Part shown: positions 1 through 6,228 of the stretch, piece after piece
Position numbering within the stretch: position 1 is the first letter of the stretch
Layout of the letters: each line of letters opens with the position of its first letter
Source: Lachnospiraceae bacterium
Lineage (GTDB): Bacteria > Bacillota > Clostridia > Lachnospirales > Lachnospiraceae
Reading direction: 5' to 3'
Assembly: GCA_003535955.1 (NCBI GenBank)
Contig: DPZM01000233.1
Coordinates: 1-6,252, forward strand
Length of the DNA: 6,252 nucleotides
Translations under genes and position numbers: made by a program
The notes under the pieces: model-generated
The model's input: only the letters and a program-made list of their open reading frames with translations
What the model was told of the DNA's origin: nothing
The model's database searches: none

Positions 1-30
1 AGTTATACAAAAGGCATAAACTTAATCATA

Positions 31-58
31 GTGTCAAAAAGAACCGTCCCCAATGACA
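31..58 (+). repeat. dispersed GTGTCA...ACCGTCCCC...TGACA repeat, copy 1
   Basis: This is a 28-bp element whose ends form a short inverted repeat, TGTCA (32-36) and TGACA (54-58), around a non-palindromic core containing AAAGAACCGTCCCC. It matches copy 3 at 26 of 28 positions and copy 2 at 25 of 28. Copies 1 and 3 also share the preceding CATA and the following T, so the unit may be about 33 bp. The ATG of the first gene (53-55) lies inside it. From memory, elements with an ACCGTCCCC core are scattered in intergenic DNA of many Clostridia. A mobilised, REP-like element is my inference; no transposase is present here. Confidence 0.8.
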
Positions 59-844
59 TTTTCTCTGGCCCAGGAAGGTAATGGGCTGGTATTTTTCGGG
101 GACAGGGATCGGTGGATCGATACAGATACGATCAGGGATCTGTGCAATTTAAAAAAACTGAGCTACAGGATCATCGAAGGGGCTGATCATGCACTTGAAA
201 CGGGACATGTACATGTCGATGTTGAAAACATAAACAAAATAATCCAGGAAGCGGAGAATTATCTTGTCGGAGGCCCGATCTATAAGTTTGAGATACCTAA
301 AAGAGACGGGTCGAAACAATCGATGCGGGATTACCGGGGAAAGGTATTGCTGATCGTTAACTCCGCTACGGGATGTGGTTTTACACCGCAGTATGAGGCT
401 TTGGAGAAAATGTATAAGGATTTTCACGATGAAGGATTTGAGATACTTGATTTTCCTTGTGATCAGTTCGGACATCAGGCACCCGGAACGAATAAAGATA
501 TCCACGAATTCTGTACATCGCGTTATAATATCTCTTTTCCCCAATTTGCAAAGATTAACGTAAACGGAAGGGATTCGTTGGAACTCTTCGAATATTTAAA
601 AAGCAGACAGGGTTTTAGGGGATTTCTTATGAATTCACCGGAAAGTGTTCACTTAGAACGGCGTGCAAGAGAAGCGGATCCGGATTTTCAGAATAATCCT
701 GACATAAAATGGAACTTCACGAAATTCCTGGTCAATCGCATAGGACAGGTAATAGAGCGATTTGAGCCTGATTCCGGAACGGAGATAGTAAGACAGGCGG
801 TCGAAAAGGAAGTGTCAAAAAGAACCGTCCCTGTTGACAAATGA
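53..844 (+). CDS. Chimeric protein: alpha/beta hydrolase C-terminal remnant fused to glutathione peroxidase
   Basis: Residues about 10-71 look like the last part of an alpha/beta hydrolase: FFGDRD carries the acid residue (Asp19) and GADHALETG carries the catalytic His46. The nucleophile elbow (GxSxG) and most of the fold are missing, so this part should not be an active hydrolase. Residues about 75-253 are a complete glutathione peroxidase, a thiol peroxidase that reduces hydroperoxides in the cytoplasm. Peroxidatic Cys108 lies in NSATGCGFTPQYE, and Gln138 and Cys136 lie in FPCDQFG, where the family usually has FPCNQFG. Trp220-Asn221 lie in KWNFTKFLV, which completes the Cys/Gln/Trp/Asn tetrad. 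Position 108 is a TGT codon, so this is a Cys enzyme and not a selenoprotein. Many bacterial homologues probably use thioredoxin rather than glutathione. An in-frame TAG at 29-31 limits the frame, and ATG 53 is the first Met but has no Shine-Dalgarno sequence. The last ten residues come from repeat copy 2. The peroxidase call is firm; the true translation start is uncertain. Confidence 0.8.
   Translation: MTFSLAQEGNGLVFFGDRDRWIDTDTIRDLCNLKKLSYRIIEGADHALETGHVHVDVENINKIIQEAENYLVGGPIYKFEIPKRDGSKQSMRDYRGKVLLIVNSATGCGFTPQYEALEKMYKDFHDEGFEILDFPCDQFGHQAPGTNKDIHEFCTSRYNISFPQFAKINVNGRDSLELFEYLKSRQGFRGFLMNSPESVHLERRAREADPDFQNNPDIKWNFTKFLVNRIGQVIERFEPDSGTEIVRQAVEKEVSKRTVPVDK
812..839 (+). repeat. dispersed repeat, copy 2, translated as the peroxidase C-terminus
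   Basis: This second copy of the 28-bp element differs from copy 1 at three positions, all in the last third (CCCTGTTGACA against CCCCAATGACA). The ends TGTCAA (813-818) and TTGACA (834-839) are perfect 6-bp inverted repeats. It starts exactly at codon 254 of the upstream gene and is read in frame as VSKRTVPVD, with the stop TGA just beyond at 842-844. Glutathione peroxidases normally end around the helix that here finishes at residue 253, so the element appears to have landed at or near the original stop codon. Confidence 0.8.
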
Positions 845-849
845 GGTGA
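843..849 (+). promoter_or_regulatory. ribosome binding site for the permease-GGDEF-EAL gene, overlapping the upstream stop
   Basis: GAGGTGA lies 4 nt before ATG 854 and fixes that start. It overlaps the TGA stop (842-844) of the peroxidase gene, an arrangement typical of translational coupling within one transcript. Repeat copy 2 ends only 3 nt upstream, so any secondary structure formed by the repeat could influence access to this site; that last point is inference. Confidence 0.75.
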
Positions 850-853
850 TACT

Positions 854-3800
854 ATGAGCAGACGAAGTCTTAATAAACATCTTTCCTATAAGGGGGCGCT
901 GGCCTATTCGGTAGGCACGAGCGTAGGATGGGGTTCTCTGGTCGTAACATGCAACACATATCTTGCGCAGGCAGGCCCGGTCGGAAGCATAGTCGGACTC
1001 TTGTGCGGTGCTGCCGTAATGCTTGTTATAAGCCGTAATTATGCGCTTCTGATGAAGACATTTCCCGAGGCGGGCGGCGCTTATTCCTATTCCCGGGATA
1101 TTTTCGGTTATGATTACGGTTTCTTAACAGCATGGTTTCTGTCAATGACATATCTTGCCATTCTCTGGGCCAATGCGACTTCGCTTCCTTTGTTTGCAAG
1201 GATATTCATGGACGGGACCTTCAGGAAGGGAAGACTGTATTCCCTGTTTGGGTATGATGTATACATTGGAGAAGTAATTCTTTCTTCGTGTGCGCTCATT
1301 ATCATAGGCTGTCTGTGTATGAATTTTAAGAAGGTGATGGATGCATGCATGATCATCCTTGCGGCTGTTTTTACCGTGGGCATAGCAATATGTTTTCTTG
1401 CATCCATGTTTGGGAGGTCCGGCAGTATAAGCCCCCTGTTTGTTAACGATACATCCGCCCTTTCCCAGATAATAGGGATAGCAGTGATCTCACCCTGGGC
1501 CTTTATCGGTTTTGAGAGCATATCGCACGCATCCGAGGAATGCACCTTTGACAGTGAAAAATCGGGAAATCTCCTTACTGTCTCGGTTGTCCTGACGACA
1601 GTTATTTATATAATGATAACGGCCCTTTCCGTTACCGCATATCCTGAAAGGTACGCAAGCTGGCTTGAATATATCAAGGACATAGATAATCTTTCGGGAC
1701 TTGAGGCTCTTCCTCCCTTCTATGCGGCTTATTCCCATATGGGAAATGCCGGCGTGATCATCCTGATGCTTGCGTTGCTTGCCCTTGTAATAACAAGCCT
1801 TATAGGAAACATATCTGCCTTAAGCAGGCTCTTCTATGCCATGGCAAGAGATCATATACTTCCTGCCAGGATCGCTGAATTAAACAGTAAAAATATCCCA
1901 TCCAATGCAATACTGGTGGTTATTCTCTTTTCAGTCCTCATACCATTTATGGGACGGACTGCCATCGGATGGATAGTGGATGTTACCACCATAGGAGCCA
2001 CTCTTATCTACGGTGTCGTATCTGCCGCCGCGATGAAGGTATCCTTTGAGGCAGAGGATCCGGCCGGCAGGCGGATAGGTTTAGCCGGTGTGATCCTTAT
2101 GAGCCTGTTCGGGGCTTATCTGCTGCTTCCCAATTTTGTTTCCAGAACAACTATTGCCAAGGAGACCTTCCTCCTGTTCATTGTCTGGAGTGTATTGGGC
2201 TTCATTTTCTTCAGGTTTACCCTTCACAGGGATAAGGAGAGGCGGTTCGGGTCTTCGATCATCGTATGGATCGTCCTCTTAAGTCTTGTGCTCTTTGTTT
2301 CATTTTTCTGGATGAGGCAGTCAATGCTGTTGCAGGACGCACAGATGAAGAAAAACGTCAGGACTTATTTTGAAACGGAAGGCATGGAGGATTCGGATGT
2401 GGAAGAAGTGGAATACATAGAATCCCAGCTTGATATGCAAGGCCTGGAGACAACAAGGATCATGTTGATAGCATCGGGGATGTTCGGGTTTGCCCTGATC
2501 ATCATGCTTACCAATCACAAGTTTATGAGCAGACGATCCCTGGAGAGCGAGCTTAAGGCCAATACTGACACCATGACCGGGCTTAAGAACAAACATGCCT
2601 TTATTTCCAAGGAGAAGGAGACGGATGATCATATAAGGGATGGCCTGATAAGGGATTTTGCAATAGTAGTCTGTGACGTAAACAATCTTAAGCAGATAAA
2701 TGATACCCTTGGACATAAGGCAGGGGATGAATATATTATCAATGCCGGTAAAATGATTCGTGAGATATTCAGACACAGCCAGGTATACAGGATAGGCGGG
2801 GATGAGTTCGCCGCTATCTTAAGCGGAAGGGATTACAATATGCGGTCTGAACTTATGAGGCTCCTGCATGACCGGTCCGCGTCGCATATCGGGACAAATG
2901 AAGCTGTGGTAGCCGCAGGTATCTCTGATTTTGTTCACGGAGTGGATGAGGATTTCCATACGGTTTTTGTCAGGGCTGATGAGTTCATGTATGAAGACAA
3001 GAAGTATCTTAAGAGCCTTGATACAGCCCCGGATGAGTCGCAGGAAGCGCAGGGAGAGGATGGATCCCTTGAAAGCATGAACGCTCTTATGGAGGAGAAG
3101 GCCATCATAAATGTCAGGAGGAGCATACTCATAGTGGATCATGAGTTGATCAACCGTGAGACCCTGGGGAACACCATGAGGAATGACTATACCATATTGT
3201 ATGCGAATGACGGCATTGAGGCGCTTGAGCAGATCAGGGAGCACGGAAATGATCTGGATCTTATCATGATGGATCTGGATATGCCGAGAATGAATGGTGT
3301 GGAACTTATCGGAAGGCTTAAGGAGGATCCGGAGCTTAGGGCTATTCCTTTTATTGTACTTGCGGCGGATCAGGAATCGGAGGTGGAGTGCTTACAGCTT
3401 GGTGCTGTTGATTTTATACCCAAACCTTATCCTGCACCGGAGATCATTAAGGCGAGGGCGGAAAAATGCATAGAGCTCTCCGAAAGCAGGAACATCATCC
3501 TCTCAACCGAAAGGGACGGCCTGACCAATCTCTTTAACACGGATTATTTTATTCGCTATGTGCATCTGTTCGATCATCATTTTCCCGAAACTGCCATGGA
3601 TGCCGTCGTTATTGATATCAATCGTTTCCATATGATAAATGAGAGATACGGGAAGGAATATGGCGATGAAATATTAAGGAACATCGGTGAAAACTTAAGA
3701 GAGCTTGTCAGGGAGCTTAAGGGTGTGGGATGCCGCCGGGGTGCGGATACATTCCTTCTCTATGTGCCCCATCAGGATGACTATAACGGATTACTTAATA

Positions 3801-4792
3801 CGCTTACGGATGGTCTTAAGAAAATCGGGACAGCAGATACGGATTCCGATATAAACATCCGGTTAAGGCTCGGAGTGTATTATGATGTGGATAAGACCAT
3901 AGATACAGAGCGGCGCTTTGACAGGGCCAAGATGGCGGCTGATAACATAAGGGGCAGTTATACGGAATTCATCGGTGAGTATGATTCTGCGATGCATGAG
4001 AATATCCTCTTTAAGGAAAGGCTTCTTGAGGAATTTAAGCAATCGCTCAAGGCCGGTCAGTTTACGACCTATTTCCAGCCCAAGTTCGATATAAGGCCTG
4101 ACCTTCCGATGCTTGCAAGCGCCGAGGCTCTCGTACGTTGGAATCATCCGGTGCACGGCATAATAAGTCCCGGTCTCTTCATACCTCTTCTTGAAGAACA
4201 TGGACTTATCTTCGACCTTGACCTTTATGTATGGGATGAAACCGCCGCATATATAAGGTACTGTAAGGATACTTTCGGATTTTCGGTGCCTGTATCCGTC
4301 AATGTATCACGTATCGATATGTTAAGGCCTGATCTTAAGGACGTGTTTGATGCCCTTCTGTTAAAACACGGTCTTACTCCTTCGGATATTTTGCTTGAGA
4401 TAACCGAATCGGCTTATACGGGAGATTCCGACCAGGTAATAAAAATGGTCAATCGTTTCAGGGATGCAGGTTTCGGGATAGAGATGGATGATTTCGGTAC
4501 GGGCTATTCCTCGCTGGGAATGCTTTCCAAGCTTCCCATAGACGCGCTTAAGATGGACATGTCCTTTGTACATACTGCCTTCGGCGAAAAAAGGGATATG
4601 AGGATGATCGAGCTTATCATAGATATAGCGGAGCATCTTAAGGTTCCCGTTATAGCGGAAGGCGTGGAGACACAGGAGCAGTATCTTACACTTAAGGAAA
4701 TGGGCTGCGATATAATACAGGGCTACTATTTCTCCAGGCCTGTTACGAAGGAGGACTTTGACAGCTTCGTAATAGAGAGGAGCAGGATATAG
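854..4792 (+). CDS. APC-family permease fused to GGDEF-REC-GGDEF(degenerate)-EAL cyclic-di-GMP module
   Basis: Residues about 10-455 form an APC-superfamily permease with about 12 membrane helices. It has the TM1 Gly-rich break GTSVGWGS (21-28), PEAGGAYSY (71-79) and the TM6 motif AFIGFES followed by ASEE (216-229). Two further helices (about 467-488 and 534-553) enclose an acidic outside loop, which leaves the rest in the cytoplasm. GGDEF-1 (about 565-720) is intact: D608, N616-D617, GH 620-621 and GGDEF 648-652. The RxxD inhibitory site is absent (FRHS at 639-642). A receiver domain (about 756-875) keeps D762, phospho-acceptor D807 and K857, but the second acid is His763 and the switch Thr/Ser is Ala837. 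GGDEF-2 (about 884-1040) is degenerate, with GADTF at 963-967. The EAL domain (about 1055-1308) keeps E1091-A-L, N1150, E1182, DDFGTG 1212-1217, K1233, E1269 and Q1289, so it should hydrolyse c-di-GMP. The likely role is a solute-responsive, possibly bifunctional c-di-GMP switch. Whether it still transports, and what it binds, is unknown. The start is fixed by a good ribosome binding site. Confidence 0.93.
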   Translation: MSRRSLNKHLSYKGALAYSVGTSVGWGSLVVTCNTYLAQAGPVGSIVGLLCGAAVMLVISRNYALLMKTFPEAGGAYSYSRDIFGYDYGFLTAWFLSMTYLAILWANATSLPLFARIFMDGTFRKGRLYSLFGYDVYIGEVILSSCALIIIGCLCMNFKKVMDACMIILAAVFTVGIAICFLASMFGRSGSISPLFVNDTSALSQIIGIAVISPWAFIGFESISHASEECTFDSEKSGNLLTVSVVLTTVIYIMITALSVTAYPERYASWLEYIKDIDNLSGLEALPPFYAAYSHMGNAGVIILMLALLALVITSLIGNISALSRLFYAMARDHILPARIAELNSKNIPSNAILVVILFSVLIPFMGRTAIGWIVDVTTIGATLIYGVVSAAAMKVSFEAEDPAGRRIGLAGVILMSLFGAYLLLPNFVSRTTIAKETFLLFIVWSVLGFIFFRFTLHRDKERRFGSSIIVWIVLLSLVLFVSFFWMRQSMLLQDAQMKKNVRTYFETEGMEDSDVEEVEYIESQLDMQGLETTRIMLIASGMFGFALIIMLTNHKFMSRRSLESELKANTDTMTGLKNKHAFISKEKETDDHIRDGLIRDFAIVVCDVNNLKQINDTLGHKAGDEYIINAGKMIREIFRHSQVYRIGGDEFAAILSGRDYNMRSELMRLLHDRSASHIGTNEAVVAAGISDFVHGVDEDFHTVFVRADEFMYEDKKYLKSLDTAPDESQEAQGEDGSLESMNALMEEKAIINVRRSILIVDHELINRETLGNTMRNDYTILYANDGIEALEQIREHGNDLDLIMMDLDMPRMNGVELIGRLKEDPELRAIPFIVLAADQESEVECLQLGAVDFIPKPYPAPEIIKARAEKCIELSESRNIILSTERDGLTNLFNTDYFIRYVHLFDHHFPETAMDAVVIDINRFHMINERYGKEYGDEILRNIGENLRELVRELKGVGCRRGADTFLLYVPHQDDYNGLLNTLTDGLKKIGTADTDSDINIRLRLGVYYDVDKTIDTERRFDRAKMAADNIRGSYTEFIGEYDSAMHENILFKERLLEEFKQSLKAGQFTTYFQPKFDIRPDLPMLASAEALVRWNHPVHGIISPGLFIPLLEEHGLIFDLDLYVWDETAAYIRYCKDTFGFSVPVSVNVSRIDMLRPDLKDVFDALLLKHGLTPSDILLEITESAYTGDSDQVIKMVNRFRDAGFGIEMDDFGTGYSSLGMLSKLPIDALKMDMSFVHTAFGEKRDMRMIELIIDIAEHLKVPVIAEGVETQEQYLTLKEMGCDIIQGYYFSRPVTKEDFDSFVIERSRI

Positions 4793-4798
4793 AACATA

Positions 4799-4826
4799 GT
4801 GTCAGAAAGAACCGTCCCCATTGACA
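4799..4826 (+). repeat. dispersed repeat, copy 3
   Basis: This third copy of the 28-bp element has two differences from copy 1 (G for A at position 7, T for A at position 23). It begins 6 nt after the TAG stop of the permease-EAL gene (4790-4792). Its right end reads TTGACA (4821-4826), identical to a -35 consensus, but no convincing -10 box lies 16-18 nt downstream, so I do not call a promoter from it. Confidence 0.8.
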
Positions 4827-4828
4827 TG

Positions 4829-4857
4829 TTGAATATAAGGCAAAATCATGTTAAATT
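4829..4857 (+). promoter_or_regulatory. possible sigma-A-type promoter for sstT
   Basis: A candidate -35 TTGAAT (4829-4834) is followed after 17 nt by TAAATT (4852-4857), which is preceded by TG at 4849-4850 as in extended -10 promoters. Each hexamer matches consensus at four or more of six positions. The region is AT-rich, so chance matches are likely. If real, transcription would begin near 4864, leaving a leader of about 30 nt before the sstT start, and sstT would not depend only on the upstream genes. Confidence 0.3.
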
Positions 4858-4883
4858 AATAATATAAATACTATTATCATATC

Positions 4884-4889
4884 GGAGGA
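4884..4889 (+). promoter_or_regulatory. ribosome binding site of sstT
   Basis: GGAGGA lies 4 nt before ATG 4894 and supports that start. The 101-bp gap upstream otherwise holds repeat copy 3 and AT-rich sequence with the weak promoter candidate. Confidence 0.8.
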
Positions 4890-4893
4890 TCGT

Positions 4894-6159
4894 ATGTCTA
4901 TTTCATCTTTTTTCAAAAAAGCAGTCGAAAAGTATAACTCTGTAAGCCTGATATTAAGGATCGTTATCGGTCTTATAGCAGGTGCGGTTCTGGGACTTGC
5001 GGCACCGGCTTTGACAGGGATAGGGGTTCTGGGTGATCTGTTTGTAGGGGCACTTAAGGCGGTGGCACCGGTGCTTGTCTTTGTATTGGTATCATCTGCA
5101 CTGGCACAGGGTGGAAATAAGCTTGACAGCAGATTCAGTACGGTCCTTTTCTTCTATATCATCAGTACATTGCTGGCCTCGGTGGTTGGGGTAGTGGGCA
5201 GTTTCATGTTTCCGCAGACTATAAAGCTTGCAGAAACCGCGGAAGCTGATGTTATACCCGCCGGAATAGGCGAGGTAATGGGTAATCTGCTTAAGAACAT
5301 GGTATCCAATCCTATTACCGCGATTTCCGAGGGCAGGTATATAGGTATTCTTTTCTGGGCCGTTGTGTTCGGCTTTGCAATGAGAGGCGTAGCCTCGGAT
5401 ACCACTAATAAGATGCTCGTTAATATTGCTGATGCGGTATCCAGGACCGTAAGGTGGATCATCAATCTGGCTCCCTTCGGAATAATGGGGCTTGTATTTA
5501 CCAATGTTTCAACCAATGGATTATCGATCTTTACCGATTACGGTAAGCTGTTGGGATTGCTCGTAGGCTGCATGCTTGCCGTTGCCTTGATCGTCGATCC
5601 GTTGATCGCGTGGATAGCACTTAAGAGAAATCCTTATCCGCTGGTGCTAAGGTGCCTCCGTCAGTCTGGAATTACCGCTTTTTTTACAAGGAGTTCAGCC
5701 GCCAATATCCCGGTAAATATGGAGTTATGTGAGGAACTGGGGCTTGACAGGGATATGTATTCGGTTTCGATACCCTTGGGGGCAACGATCAACATGGACG
5801 GTGCGGCAATAACCATCGCAGTGATGACGCTTGCGGCAGCCAATACCATGGGAGTTTCGGTTGATTTTGCCTCGGCTCTTCTGCTCTCGTTTCTTGCAAC
5901 AATAGCTGCATGCGGTGCTTCGGGTGTGGCAGGAGGTTCATTGCTGCTCATTCCCATGGCATGTTCATTGTTCGGAATAAGTCAGGACGTTGCGATGCAG
6001 GTAGTTGCTGTCGGATTTATCATAGGGGTTGTTCAGGATTCGGTGGAAACCGCACTTAATTCATCGGGCGACGTTATGTTCGCAGCTACGGCCGAATACA
6101 GGCAGTGGATCAAGGAAGGCAGGGAATTACCGGACTTTCTTGGAGGTAAGAAGAAATAG
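4894..6159 (+). CDS. sstT: Na+/serine-threonine symporter SstT (dicarboxylate/amino acid:cation symporter family)
   Basis: This 421-aa membrane protein is close along its whole length to what I remember of E. coli SstT, which imports serine and threonine with Na+. Family landmarks are in order: FVGALKAVAPVLV (50-62), SNPITAISEGRYIGILFW (138-155), the serine-containing tip of hairpin HP1, TRSSAANIPVN (265-275), the TM7 motif NMDG (300-303), the HP2 loop CGASGVAGG (340-348), and TM8 VGFIIGVVQDSVETALNSS (373-391), which carries the substrate and cation ligands. The length is usual and nothing is truncated. A short basic tail (GGKKK) ends it. The fold is the elevator-type glutamate-transporter fold in the cytoplasmic membrane. 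It lies 101 bp after the permease-EAL gene on the same strand and is followed by a hairpin. SstT is a confident family call; substrate preference rests on family membership only. Confidence 0.95.
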   Translation: MSISSFFKKAVEKYNSVSLILRIVIGLIAGAVLGLAAPALTGIGVLGDLFVGALKAVAPVLVFVLVSSALAQGGNKLDSRFSTVLFFYIISTLLASVVGVVGSFMFPQTIKLAETAEADVIPAGIGEVMGNLLKNMVSNPITAISEGRYIGILFWAVVFGFAMRGVASDTTNKMLVNIADAVSRTVRWIINLAPFGIMGLVFTNVSTNGLSIFTDYGKLLGLLVGCMLAVALIVDPLIAWIALKRNPYPLVLRCLRQSGITAFFTRSSAANIPVNMELCEELGLDRDMYSVSIPLGATINMDGAAITIAVMTLAAANTMGVSVDFASALLLSFLATIAACGASGVAGGSLLLIPMACSLFGISQDVAMQVVAVGFIIGVVQDSVETALNSSGDVMFAATAEYRQWIKEGRELPDFLGGKKK

Positions 6160-6199
6160 ATTCCAACTCCGAATCTGATTTTATATATGATATTTTTAT

Positions 6200-6228
6200 A
6201 ATGCTCAGGGATTCATAGCCTGAGCATT
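6200..6228 (+). terminator. hairpin after sstT, probable transcription terminator
   Basis: A perfect 10-bp stem, AATGCTCAGG (6200-6209) paired with CCTGAGCATT (6219-6228), encloses a 9-nt loop and starts 41 nt after the sstT stop. The stem has five G:C pairs. The bases after it (TTTGCAATGTTCATTTC, counting from the end of the stem) are T-rich but interrupted, so this is a weaker intrinsic terminator than the textbook form. On the minus strand the hairpin would be followed by an A-rich run, so a terminator in that direction is unlikely. Confidence 0.55.

Noticed and set aside
374..376. Selenocysteine glutathione peroxidase
   Set aside because: The peroxidatic position is a TGT cysteine codon, not TGA.
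149..544. Minus-strand and alternative-frame open frames inside the three genes (such as 149-544, 1114-1545, 2321-2776, 5154-5516, and 375-563 on the + strand)
   Set aside because: They lie entirely within well-supported genes, show no recognisable domains, and their sequences are what the opposite frames of these genes would give.
3503..3973. Second GGDEF as an active cyclase
   Set aside because: The signature reads GADTF, missing the second Gly and the Glu needed for catalysis.
4821..4826. TTGACA at the right end of repeat copy 3 as a -35 box for sstT
   Set aside because: The hexamers 16-18 nt downstream (around 4843-4850) do not resemble TATAAT, and the same hexamer in copy 2 would put its -10 inside the next gene.
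31..4826. CRISPR-like array because of three similar repeats
   Set aside because: The copies are about 0.8 and 4 kb apart with genes between them; there are no regular spacers and no cas genes.
4859..4877. AT-only inverted repeat ATAATA/TATTAT with a 7-nt gap upstream of sstT, possible operator or hairpin
   Set aside because: Six A/T pairs in an AT-rich gap are easily expected by chance, and the stem would be very weak.
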